A DNA stretch of 64,000 bases from Lysinibacillus sphaericus (GTDB lineage: Bacteria; Bacillota; Bacilli; Bacillales_A; Planococcaceae): positions 2,542,001-2,606,000 of the forward strand of contig NZ_CP015224.1 of the NCBI RefSeq assembly GCF_001629735.1. Reading direction: 5' to 3'. Under the pieces are notes generated by a model. That model worked only from the letters and a program-made list of their open reading frames with translations. It made no database searches and was not told where the DNA came from. Below, piece by piece: positions 1 to 8,154 of the stretch. A program made the translations under genes and the position numbers. The stretch's first letter is position 1. Each line of letters starts with the position of its first letter.

Positions 1-1
1 T

Positions 2-754
2 TCTTGTTGGGAAAAATTCATTTTGCCGCATTTTATTATACAAATTAAATAACTGAATAAATAGAATTCTTTCTAGGAAGAAACATATCAATAACTCTTC
101 ATGATGCATTATGGCTGCATTCTGCTCGCCTTCTATTGAAAATTTTGGAATTTCGAACTTTGTTGTATTAATTAATGGACCAATCTCCAAACTTTTTTCC
201 TGACAACTCAATGCCAGTACATACTTTGAAAAAGACTCCACTGGATTCATTTCTGCGATTTTCTTTTGTGTTCCAATTAGGAGATCAATATTGTCCTGAG
301 GCTTATCATCATAGACAGTTTGTACAAACGGCGATTTTTCCAGAAACTCTTGAACATTTGGGAATTTATCTTCTAATAGGACTTGAATGTTAAAGATTTT
401 CCCTGTATCAATAATTTTTTCTGCAAAAATCAAGTATTCAACAATTGCTTCCGTGGAAATGAAATAAGGTGTAAAAAATTCTGTATAGCTCCTAACTAGA
501 TTCAAAAGATCTCTGGATTTTTGTTTTTCATAGGAGATAAACAATGTAGGGTCCTTTTCCAAAAGCTGTTTTCCAAGCTTATTCTCCGAAGAGTCTGTTG
601 TTTCATCTATTCCATGATAGATAATCTCTTTTAATTTATTAAACTCAATATCTTTGACTTTAAAGGCCATGACTGTTTCTAATGTTATACAATCCTGAAT
701 CATAAAGAAATCGTTCATTTTTTTTACTTGATATTTTAATTTTAAGCAATACAT
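2..754 (-). CDS. Unknown protein of the RiPP cluster, partial (runs off the left edge)
   Basis: An open frame of 251 codons without a stop runs from an ATG at 754 to the window edge, so only the N-terminal part is present. The start is preceded by an AAGGAGCTGAGG-type ribosome site and lies 20 bases beyond the stop of the SagB-like gene, so it is almost certainly in the same operon. The protein is acidic and rich in Leu/Ile/Phe, has no signal peptide and no clear membrane segment. I recognise no family. By position it could be a further modifying enzyme or a partial SagB/LanB-type subunit, but that is inference from context only. Confidence 0.7.
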   Translation of the reverse strand, partial: MYCLKLKYQVKKMNDFFMIQDCITLETVMAFKVKDIEFNKLKEIIYHGIDETTDSSENKLGKQLLEKDPTLFISYEKQKSRDLLNLVRSYTEFFTPYFISTEAIVEYLIFAEKIIDTGKIFNIQVLLEDKFPNVQEFLEKSPFVQTVYDDKPQDNIDLLIGTQKKIAEMNPVESFSKYVLALSCQEKSLEIGPLINTTKFEIPKFSIEGEQNAAIMHHEELLICFFLERILFIQLFNLYNKMRQNEFFPTR

Positions 755-773
755 ATTCTACCTCAGCTCCTTT

Positions 774-1505
774 CTATCCTATCAGAAATGCATACAAGGA
801 TGTTTGATGATCACTCAAAAGTTTTGATAGCTCAATATCATAAAAACCACCCAGGGGAACACTTTCCAATCCAAGGTAATTCGCTACTAATTGGATATTT
901 TGTCCAATATGTCCAGCCTCCTGTTGAACTAGCTTATAGGAGATATCTGTATACTTTCCAGAGATTCCAGACATATCACAGCTCAAAGCAACAGCAAACT
1001 GAGCGGTATTAGCCAAATACTTTTGGATAAACGCTTTACTAATTTCATCCCACGACACGTACTGTTTAACTAATAGCTTTTGAGTATCACTATTCAGTAG
1101 CATAATATTTCCCTGCTCTATCAAATCCATGTCAACCAATTGCTCATTGAATAAAAAATAAATGTTAACATAGTACTGTGCCCCCCCAGAAGGGTATGTA
1201 CGATTTTCTTTTTCACCACCAATCATAGCCAATTGAGTAAATTGCGCCATTAACTTTTTATTGACTTTGACATTCGCTTTGAATGGTTCCCTTGCCGTAT
1301 ATCTTGTCCCTAAAATTTTTTCAAATATATTATTTTCGTCAATCGTATACTCTAAATCTATTAACGGATAATGTCCATTTGCCTGTAATTCCCTCGGTCT
1401 ATGAGCATATACTTGAGTATTGGTAAATTCAGGTTCATTGATTGACATCATATGATAATCCATGAATTTTTTCTCTATATTCCTCTCACCTTTAAAATTC
1501 CACAA
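774..1505 (-). CDS. SagB-type azoline dehydrogenase (nitroreductase fold)
   Basis: A 243-aa protein with the SagB/nitroreductase hallmarks: an RTYPSGGAQYYVNIYF segment near residue 105 (the family's R-PSGG-YP-type FMN site) and EAGHIGQNIQLVANYLGL near residue 195, followed by a PLGGF-D motif. In thiopeptide and other TOMM pathways, this FMN enzyme oxidises thiazolines/oxazolines to aromatic thiazoles/oxazoles. At about 240 aa it is close to the size of a single catalytic domain. It lies 24 bases after the 277-aa LanB-C-like gene, in the same orientation. The motifs are seen; activity on the precursor peptides is inferred from the cluster. Confidence 0.85.
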   Translation of the reverse strand: MWNFKGERNIEKKFMDYHMMSINEPEFTNTQVYAHRPRELQANGHYPLIDLEYTIDENNIFEKILGTRYTAREPFKANVKVNKKLMAQFTQLAMIGGEKENRTYPSGGAQYYVNIYFLFNEQLVDMDLIEQGNIMLLNSDTQKLLVKQYVSWDEISKAFIQKYLANTAQFAVALSCDMSGISGKYTDISYKLVQQEAGHIGQNIQLVANYLGLESVPLGGFYDIELSKLLSDHQTSLYAFLIG

Positions 1506-1529
1506 ATTAATGTCCTCCTTTTTAAGAAA

Positions 1530-2363
1530 TCATCCAGCTTTAAGAAAAGCATCTGAAAAAATGAATTCATATTCCGGAGATACTCCTAATCGATTATTCA
1601 ACATATGGAGATGAGAAATGACAATATAAAAGGCGTACTTTGGCTCCATTGTTGTTTGACATAACTTTATTTGAGCAAGCAAAGATTTGAACACCTTAAG
1701 ATATGGTTGATAGAATTCAATTGCAAGCTCGCCATTTTTCAATTGATCGATTCTGTTGTTAATCACTTTGAATATATGCTCCGGGGCCTTATTCTGAGAA
1801 AATTGCGTCCATATTTCACGATATGCATGAAACATTGTCTCATGCTTCTCGATATACCCTAATTCTTGAGCAATTTTTGTACAGTTGTACATGAGATCAA
1901 TCGCTAACACATAACGCTGAGTTCGATTAAGGTTTTGAATTATTTGTCCAGCAAATTTTGACGAGTGGACAAATAGTTCTTCGGATAGCGCCATTGCTGT
2001 CTCTCCCCCATAACGGTTTAGCTCTGGTACATACTCAATCGTCTGAATTGAAAAATTCGGATATGGAGCAGTTGGTACAATACCTTCTGTCTGAACAATC
2101 GCCTCATCATAGGAAATAGCTTGAAATGAATGGCTCTTATGTTTTTGGTGAAAGCTCTCTAATATTTGCTCCAAATCTTTATCAACTTTCTCTGCTATAT
2201 CTTGTGCAGTTTGGTATCTCAAACGGATGTGGGGACCACCATCCCAATAACGAATGAAAAAATATCGAACCTTTTCTCTTTCTAAAAATGGCAACAAATA
2301 CTCTTTTAAAAACTCTTCAATTAACACATAATCATGAATGAATAAATGTTTAGATATCCACAT
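1530..2363 (-). CDS. Thiopeptide-type LanB C-terminal-like protein; candidate [4+2] cyclase (TclM-like)
   Basis: A 277-aa protein whose N-terminus contains YFFIRYWDGGPHIRLRY (residues 35-51), the signature of the thiopeptide-type bacteriocin biosynthesis domain related to the LanB elimination domain. The cluster has a second protein of this type (10601-11638) directly next to the glutamylating subunit. That one is the natural elimination partner, which leaves this stand-alone copy, next to the dehydrogenase, in the position of the TclM/pyridine synthase of thiocillin-type clusters. TclM-type enzymes fuse two dehydroalanines by formal aza-[4+2] cycloaddition and expel the leader. Family membership is well supported; the cyclase role is inference. 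An alternative is a second eliminase. Confidence 0.75.
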   Translation of the reverse strand: MWISKHLFIHDYVLIEEFLKEYLLPFLEREKVRYFFIRYWDGGPHIRLRYQTAQDIAEKVDKDLEQILESFHQKHKSHSFQAISYDEAIVQTEGIVPTAPYPNFSIQTIEYVPELNRYGGETAMALSEELFVHSSKFAGQIIQNLNRTQRYVLAIDLMYNCTKIAQELGYIEKHETMFHAYREIWTQFSQNKAPEHIFKVINNRIDQLKNGELAIEFYQPYLKVFKSLLAQIKLCQTTMEPKYAFYIVISHLHMLNNRLGVSPEYEFIFSDAFLKAG

Positions 2364-2374
2364 AAGGCTCTCCT

Positions 2375-3541
2375 TTATTTTAAAAATATACTGTGACTTG
2401 TATTCCAGCTCTTAAAAAGATTTAATGAGTAGCCAAGCTGTACATTGTTCTCTAAATTGAATTTCTCTTTTATTATTTTGTCATTGTAATTTTTAATCCC
2501 TCGAGCAGCCATTCCATACTTCGCAGCAATAATAGATAAATGTTGTGCAAAATGACCAATCCTTAAAAAAATGTCATCATAATCTTGTCTTGTTTTCTCA
2601 AAGGTAAAAAATATCCAATAATACATGCCTTCCAAATTAGTGAAATCTTGATATTCTTGCAACATCTTCTTATACATAAGTTTTTCTTTCGGTTGAATAA
2701 ATTCACATGTTTCTCCAATCCGATAAAATCCACTTTTGAGATCAGCAATATTATCTATAAAGGTCCACAAACCTATTTCAGGATAGTCCTGTGCTGCTAC
2801 TAGGAATTCCTTTAGGAATTGATGATGTGTAGTAGCTAACATTAACTTTTTTACTACTGAATCGCCTTTAATATTTTGCTCCGATACTCTTCTCCTGAAA
2901 AATTCGGTTTCCGGTTGCTCTTTTATATCTACTGTACTCAAATGATATTCTTGGTCTAAAGCTATTTCCAGTACAAGCGGAATTGTTACAAAATCACGAT
3001 CCTTTTCAAGTGAAGCTGTTGTTAGTTTTCGGTGACGAATTCGATGGCCCTTTAAAACATAGTCAAGATTATAAAGATAATGACCCGTATTCAATAAACC
3101 TAGCATCAAAGAAAATTCACCATAGAATTTTTGGAGCTGACGATTGTCATTTACGATTACTAGATAATCTCTTTCAGCATTCAACCCTTTAAAATACTCT
3201 TGGTTATATACATAAATTTTGTCTGTTAATGCTTTGTATACAAACATATGCGTTTTATGAACGAATACCAATTTGAGACTATCTATATTTCTAGCTTTTG
3301 GAGAAAAAGAATGGAAATAGTATTTGCTGAAAAAATCTATCCGCTGAATCATTTCTAAATAATAATAGAGATCGTAAATAATGGAACTCCAGCCATCACT
3401 TTTACCAAGCTCCTTCAAAAATTTCATGTCAATCACATCTAAATGATTTTTAAATAGCGGTTCATCATCCACTTGTGCAACAGACAATGTTTGCTTATAA
3501 CGATTCTCTCCGAATCGATCTAAATATTGTTGATCAATCAT
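2375..3541 (-). CDS. SagB-like tandem (double-domain) protein of the RiPP cluster
   Basis: A 388-aa protein that appears to hold two degenerate nitroreductase/SagB halves. The first has EFSLMLGLLNTGHYLYNLDY near residue 145-165; the second has LRIGHFAQHLSIIAAKYGMA near residue 325-345 in place of the usual GH-QN-L-A signature. The first half lacks an obvious R-PSGG FMN site, so at least part may be non-catalytic. Paired with the smaller SagB-like enzyme downstream (774-1505), it may form a heteromeric dehydrogenase or provide a scaffold. It sits between the YcaO gene (20 bases upstream) and the TclM-like gene (11 bases downstream). Family assignment is moderate; function is inferred. Confidence 0.6.
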   Translation of the reverse strand: MIDQQYLDRFGENRYKQTLSVAQVDDEPLFKNHLDVIDMKFLKELGKSDGWSSIIYDLYYYLEMIQRIDFFSKYYFHSFSPKARNIDSLKLVFVHKTHMFVYKALTDKIYVYNQEYFKGLNAERDYLVIVNDNRQLQKFYGEFSLMLGLLNTGHYLYNLDYVLKGHRIRHRKLTTASLEKDRDFVTIPLVLEIALDQEYHLSTVDIKEQPETEFFRRRVSEQNIKGDSVVKKLMLATTHHQFLKEFLVAAQDYPEIGLWTFIDNIADLKSGFYRIGETCEFIQPKEKLMYKKMLQEYQDFTNLEGMYYWIFFTFEKTRQDYDDIFLRIGHFAQHLSIIAAKYGMAARGIKNYNDKIIKEKFNLENNVQLGYSLNLFKSWNTSHSIFLK

Positions 3542-3561
3542 CCTTATTCCCTCCCGTTCAA

Positions 3562-5238
3562 TTATGGAAATGGATGTGGTGTTTTCTCTATCCAGTTTTT
3601 ATCTAGCTTCCCTTTCTTCTTATATTGAATAGCCTTTTCAATTCGCTGACTGACAACTCGTCTATTTTGATGCCCAAAAGTCATTGTCAGCATGCCAGGC
3701 ACTACATATTTCACATTAACAAATCCTGCAGAAAATAAATTCGGGTTTTCCATCGTAGCCCGATACGCTTTACCAGAAATATCGACCAATTGCTTCTCAA
3801 GCGTTCGAACAACCTCGGAAAATTTCCCTTGATATGCTGTATATCCTGTTTCCAATTGCTCATAGGAAGACACCATCTCTGTATTTAATGCAAACGAAAA
3901 TGCATACTTCATCTCCTTATTTGAGTAAAGCAGCAAGTGGTCTTCCAACTTGTGAACCGATTGAGGATTCATCAATAATTGTCTCTTTCTTGTCTGATAA
4001 TCCTCGTTATTAAATACATTTGTAAATACAGTAATCGCTGTTGTAGCTTCAATTAATGCTCGTTCTATTGACTCTTCCAAATCAAAGGAAGCTGCCGCAG
4101 CTGTGTAAAAGGCCATTTCATTTTCCCTAGGCTCCTTTTTTTCTAATAGGACCCAGATAGTCGGAATTTTCACTTCCATAGATATATCAAACAAATGTAC
4201 ACGAATATTTTTTTGCTTTAGGGATTCCAAATAAGCTTGGATTTTTTTAGAATGAATGCTTGATTCATCAATTCTGACAGGTGGAATTTGTCCATACCAA
4301 GTAGCTAAAAAGGCATCTCGTTCTATCAGTTCTAGCATCGCATGAAGGCTAGCTTCTGCTTCTGTTGAACCGAGAGCACTGCCATTAGAACTTTCATAAA
4401 TAAATCTTTTTTCATCAGAAACAACATGAGAGTTATAATAAATTAGCTGCTCGGGAATTAAAACATCTTTTTCACTATGCAATGCCCAAACTTTCTCATA
4501 ATTCAGTGGCTGATCTTCTGAATAATTTTCTGGATTGCCATAATTGCATTGCGCCATTACTTCACTTAGCGTTAGGTCGATCACTTCTGAATCCTTTTCT
4601 CGCATTGACCTTTTTTGCTTTTTATAAGGAAACGCTGTAGCATAGCGCTCTAACGATTCCAAAATAGAAATATATTTTGACTTCTCATACGTCCCTGTCC
4701 GACCATAGGAAAGCATTGAAATCCCCTTGTACAATACTTCTGTCTGAACCATTGGTGTACCATAAGAATCTCCAGAACGAGCCAATGCATTCACGATCGA
4801 CGATGGATGCGCATAGATTAGTTTTTTGTTTCTTTCAATCTTCTCTCTTACCTGTTCAAAGCTCAATTGCCGATTATCCTTTGCGTCGAACATCGTATCC
4901 AATTCCTGAAGTTTATGTGGAGCAGTATCTTCATTACAGTGACAATCTCCTCGCTTGAAAGTTGCTTTCGCTTGAATTTCCAATGTATCTCGATTTATTT
5001 CATAGAGGTACGGTTCATTACTTGTTTGAAGCTTTTGCAAGAGAGTAGCAATTATTTCTGCTTCTAAGTGGCTAGGCTCATCTTCTTGCCAACCAAAATA
5101 TTGTTGGTAGCTTTTCAGTTCTTTTGTTCGCTCCTTAAAGCAGTTTAGGCAAAAGAATGAATCATTCTTGGATGAATGTACAAAAATATACTTTTGGTTT
5201 GTAATAATCGTAGCAACGTTTGTTAGTATGGTCATCAC
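3562..5238 (-). CDS. YcaO cyclodehydratase with N-terminal zinc-type Cys domain
   Basis: A 558-aa YcaO-family enzyme. The ATP-binding core shows GSALGSTEAEASLHAMLELI around residue 290 followed by ERDAFLATW, and the protein ends in TPHPFP, the proline-rich C-terminus typical of azoline-forming YcaO proteins. Such enzymes use ATP to phosphorylate the peptide amide and close Cys/Ser/Thr side chains into thiazolines or (methyl)oxazolines. Ahead of the YcaO part lie C30-x2-C33 and C99-x-C101, which resemble the zinc-binding end of E1-like partner proteins, here joined to the YcaO subunit. The start overlaps the stop of the upstream 477-aa gene by 4 bases (ATGA), a sign of translational coupling. 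Confidence 0.93.
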   Translation of the reverse strand: MMTILTNVATIITNQKYIFVHSSKNDSFFCLNCFKERTKELKSYQQYFGWQEDEPSHLEAEIIATLLQKLQTSNEPYLYEINRDTLEIQAKATFKRGDCHCNEDTAPHKLQELDTMFDAKDNRQLSFEQVREKIERNKKLIYAHPSSIVNALARSGDSYGTPMVQTEVLYKGISMLSYGRTGTYEKSKYISILESLERYATAFPYKKQKRSMREKDSEVIDLTLSEVMAQCNYGNPENYSEDQPLNYEKVWALHSEKDVLIPEQLIYYNSHVVSDEKRFIYESSNGSALGSTEAEASLHAMLELIERDAFLATWYGQIPPVRIDESSIHSKKIQAYLESLKQKNIRVHLFDISMEVKIPTIWVLLEKKEPRENEMAFYTAAAASFDLEESIERALIEATTAITVFTNVFNNEDYQTRKRQLLMNPQSVHKLEDHLLLYSNKEMKYAFSFALNTEMVSSYEQLETGYTAYQGKFSEVVRTLEKQLVDISGKAYRATMENPNLFSAGFVNVKYVVPGMLTMTFGHQNRRVVSQRIEKAIQYKKKGKLDKNWIEKTPHPFP

Positions 5239-6668
5239 TCCACCTCCAAAAGTTCATATTCAAAACCATGATCATTGAGAATTTTCCCCACAGTTGTCTG
5301 CTGTCCACTTACTAGATTTTGTTGATGAGATATGTCCCAATTGAAAGAGCTGCCTTCTTTTAGGTGGAGCTCATTTACGTCTATGGATTGGAAGAATGAT
5401 TCTTTAATGGATACAGCATTCATATGCATACTAATCCAAGTCAGTAAAACTGTTATCAACTGGGCTGCTGTTCTTACGGGTAGCTGAAAAATGAATGCTT
5501 CTGAATTATGATTTACAGCATACAAGTAATACCCCCCACTAATACATGCCTGAAGGTAGAAATGAGTAGATAGCTTTTCTTGATTCATTAAATTAATAAT
5601 AAGCTCTGATTCTTCCAGCTCATTCAGATATAATCTGGACAGTTTCCCTGCTTTATTATGTTGGGTACTATAGATAACTTTTTCCTGTTGTTTCAATAGA
5701 AGATCTTTTGAATAGCTATTTTTTAATATTTCGATAAATGCTGCCTCTGAGAGAAACTGTGCGAGTCTTTCATAAGAAATATCTGCAAAGTAATAATTTT
5801 CTTTGTCTTCTGTTTGCACGGTAATAATCTGCAACGGTGATTGGTTGTAAGTAAAATACTCTTTATTTTTATTAAAAGATACTATCTTTGAATCATATTT
5901 TTTCACAAAATTTTCAAGTGAATTATAATTCTTGATAGCATCTTGAGGCGCTCGTCCTGAAATTTGATAATCCACCTTTTTAATTCCGTCAAACGCCAAT
6001 TTCCTCTCAACTTCCATAAGAGAATTAATATTGAATACCGGGGCACTTTCCGCAACAATAGATATAATGACGCCATAATAAAGGAAGCCTGCAAGAAGTT
6101 TCTCTGAAATATCCTCAGCGGATACGGACTCAAAATTTGTATGCTTTCTTGTGGTAATCCATATTCTCTCTTCTTTTTTCCCAATATAATAATTTACAAC
6201 GGTTTTCCCGTCTGCAAAAACTTCTATATTCTCAACTTCTACAATTTCATGTTGAATATGATTTTCTGCCAATAATTCACTGAGACAAATTGCACCAAAA
6301 TAGGATGTGGGAATTTTTACATAAATTTTCTCAATGTCTCTCAAACCTTTTTCTACTGATAGACATTGCTCTTCTACCCATGGTAAATAGAGGCTGCTTT
6401 TGTGAAGATCATAGACCTTCGGATCAATTAAATAAAAAACATGTTTTTTTATAAGAAATTGAATAAGTTTTGTGTAGCGGCTAAACTCTTCAAAAAGTGC
6501 TGTTTCTTCACTTCCCTGATAGGCATTACTAATCAAGGAAGTGATATCTTCATATTCTGAAACACTTAGTTTTAATTTTATTAGTTCGTTTGGCCCATAT
6601 ATAAATAAGTCTGGTTCATTATAATGATAACGAATATTTCTTCGAGCCTTTATTAGCATATTACTCAC
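5235..6668 (-). CDS. Probable cyclodehydratase partner / leader-binding protein (ocin-ThiF-like)
   Basis: A 477-aa protein without clear enzymatic motifs, located directly before the YcaO gene and overlapping it by 4 bases; its own start overlaps the ABC permease stop by 4 bases. TOMM and thiopeptide clusters usually carry an E1-like or ocin-ThiF-like partner that binds the leader through a winged-helix RRE and activates YcaO. The length, the position and the N-terminal beta-rich stretch fit that role. The zinc Cys motif expected at the end of such partners is instead at the N-terminus of the YcaO protein, so the split point is shifted. I cannot prove the family by eye; structure-level comparison would decide. 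Confidence 0.6.
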   Translation of the reverse strand: MSNMLIKARRNIRYHYNEPDLFIYGPNELIKLKLSVSEYEDITSLISNAYQGSEETALFEEFSRYTKLIQFLIKKHVFYLIDPKVYDLHKSSLYLPWVEEQCLSVEKGLRDIEKIYVKIPTSYFGAICLSELLAENHIQHEIVEVENIEVFADGKTVVNYYIGKKEERIWITTRKHTNFESVSAEDISEKLLAGFLYYGVIISIVAESAPVFNINSLMEVERKLAFDGIKKVDYQISGRAPQDAIKNYNSLENFVKKYDSKIVSFNKNKEYFTYNQSPLQIITVQTEDKENYYFADISYERLAQFLSEAAFIEILKNSYSKDLLLKQQEKVIYSTQHNKAGKLSRLYLNELEESELIINLMNQEKLSTHFYLQACISGGYYLYAVNHNSEAFIFQLPVRTAAQLITVLLTWISMHMNAVSIKESFFQSIDVNELHLKEGSSFNWDISHQQNLVSGQQTTVGKILNDHGFEYELLEVE

Positions 6669-7405
6669 TCCTTCTTATTGTTGAACTTAATGACAACTAA
6701 TGAAATAATCAGAAGAGCTGACGTGTACCCGATTGAAATCAACATATCTTGATTGAATTCAAATGTCTCATTCCAAATTGAAATATAAATATTATTTAAA
6801 TGATAGAACGGATTCACATAAGATACATACTTCACAAAATTCGGGAGACTTTCCACTGGAACAGAGAAGCCACCAGTGAACATAACAATTTGGAATAACA
6901 CAATAGACAAAATAAGTGCTGTTTTAACTTCCTTAAAGTTTGAATAAATTGCGTGAGAATAAACCAGCATCACCGCATTAATGAGTAATAAGCTTAAATA
7001 TGAAACCAAGAAATTAACAATGGAAAGCTGCAAATCATAAACAAGTAAGCCGATTAAAGTTATTAAGAAAAATCCTGCAGTAGCAATAATGAATGACTTA
7101 GCAATGCTGGACATGAGAAGAATTTTATCAGTGATGGGCGTAATGAAAAGTCTTTTTTCAATTCCAGCTGCACGATTCATTACCTGATCAAAACCAAAGG
7201 CAAAAAATACGACTGAAAAACTAATCAGGACAATAAACGAAGGTGTATACATTTGAACATAGTTCATCCCTCCGCTATAGGTTGCATTACTAAACATTTG
7301 TCCCATTAAAATATATGTGACAGGCGGTACAACAACCGTGAAGACTAAATAAAATAACTCTCTAAAGAACATTTTTAAGTCATATTTAATTTGTGTTAAT
7401 AACAT
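6665..7405 (-). CDS. ABC-2 type permease of the RiPP exporter
   Basis: A 246-aa membrane protein with about six hydrophobic segments, including VFTVVVPPVTYILMGQMF near the N-terminus and ALLIISLVVIKFN at the C-terminus, matching the ABC-2 (drug/antibiotic) permease architecture. It pairs with the ATPase encoded 12 bases upstream to form a two-component exporter. In RiPP clusters such exporters move the mature product out of the cell and may give self-protection. The stop overlaps the next gene, so expression is coupled to the cyclodehydratase genes. The substrate is inferred from location only. Confidence 0.88.
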   Translation of the reverse strand: MLLTQIKYDLKMFFRELFYLVFTVVVPPVTYILMGQMFSNATYSGGMNYVQMYTPSFIVLISFSVVFFAFGFDQVMNRAAGIEKRLFITPITDKILLMSSIAKSFIIATAGFFLITLIGLLVYDLQLSIVNFLVSYLSLLLINAVMLVYSHAIYSNFKEVKTALILSIVLFQIVMFTGGFSVPVESLPNFVKYVSYVNPFYHLNNIYISIWNETFEFNQDMLISIGYTSALLIISLVVIKFNNKKE

Positions 7406-7417
7406 ATTTACTCCCCC

Positions 7418-8143
7418 TTATTTGGCAATTTTATCAAGATAGAAGCTATTAATAGATTTATGACCGGATTTTAGTATATTTTCTGGCGTATCAAATACTT
7501 CGGTTACACCGTCATTAATGAAAAGAACTTTATCACAATAGAGTTCGATTTCGTCCATATAATGCGTCGATAAAATCACTGTACTATCATTTTTTTTAAT
7601 ATATCCTGTGATGCTTTCCCATAATATATTTCGCATATGAGGATCCAGGCCAGTAGTCGGTTCATCCAAAATAATCAAACGCGGTTTAGAAGAAAAAGCA
7701 ATTGCTAGGCTAACCTTTTGCTTCCAGCCCCCAGATAAATTATCAAAGAATGTATTGAGATGCTCCTGCAATTCAAACTCTTCAATAATTTCATTCAGAT
7801 CTACTTTGCTACCATAATAGGATCTAAAAAGATCTAGTAATTCTTTTACTTTTAATTTTTTATAAAACTGTGTAGGTTGCAGAACCGCGGATATATTGCT
7901 TTTAATTTTTCCGAGCTGGGCTTGATCAATTTCCTTTAAATTATTACCAAAGACAACAACCTTCCCATCATTGAAGTCCTTAATGGTCATTAAAATTTCT
8001 AAGAATGTCGATTTCCCCGCACCATTTTTTCCAATAACACCAATAATTTCACCTTTTTCAGCAATAAAATCTATTCCTTTCAGAACAGCTTTTTTTCCAT
8101 AGTTCTTTGTTAGTTTTTCTACCTTTACATTAAAATTCTGCAT
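7418..8143 (-). CDS. ABC transporter ATP-binding protein of the RiPP exporter
   Basis: A 241-aa cytoplasmic ATPase with Walker A GKNGAGKST (about residues 37-45), the signature LSGGWKQKVSLAIAF (about 137-151) and Walker B LIILDEPTTGLDP. It belongs to the single-NBD, daunorubicin/CcmA-like class that works with an ABC-2 permease, which is the next gene. It is located between the LanB N-terminal gene and the permease with 11-12 base gaps, so it is part of the same operon. A role in export or immunity to the thiopeptide-like product is inferred. Confidence 0.94.
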   Translation of the reverse strand: MQNFNVKVEKLTKNYGKKAVLKGIDFIAEKGEIIGVIGKNGAGKSTFLEILMTIKDFNDGKVVVFGNNLKEIDQAQLGKIKSNISAVLQPTQFYKKLKVKELLDLFRSYYGSKVDLNEIIEEFELQEHLNTFFDNLSGGWKQKVSLAIAFSSKPRLIILDEPTTGLDPHMRNILWESITGYIKKNDSTVILSTHYMDEIELYCDKVLFINDGVTEVFDTPENILKSGHKSINSFYLDKIAK

Positions 8144-8154
8144 TGTTCACCCTC

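Noticed and set aside
175-393. 72-aa plus-strand frame at the left end
   Set aside because: It lies antisense within the 251-codon partial gene, which has a good ribosome site and operon context.
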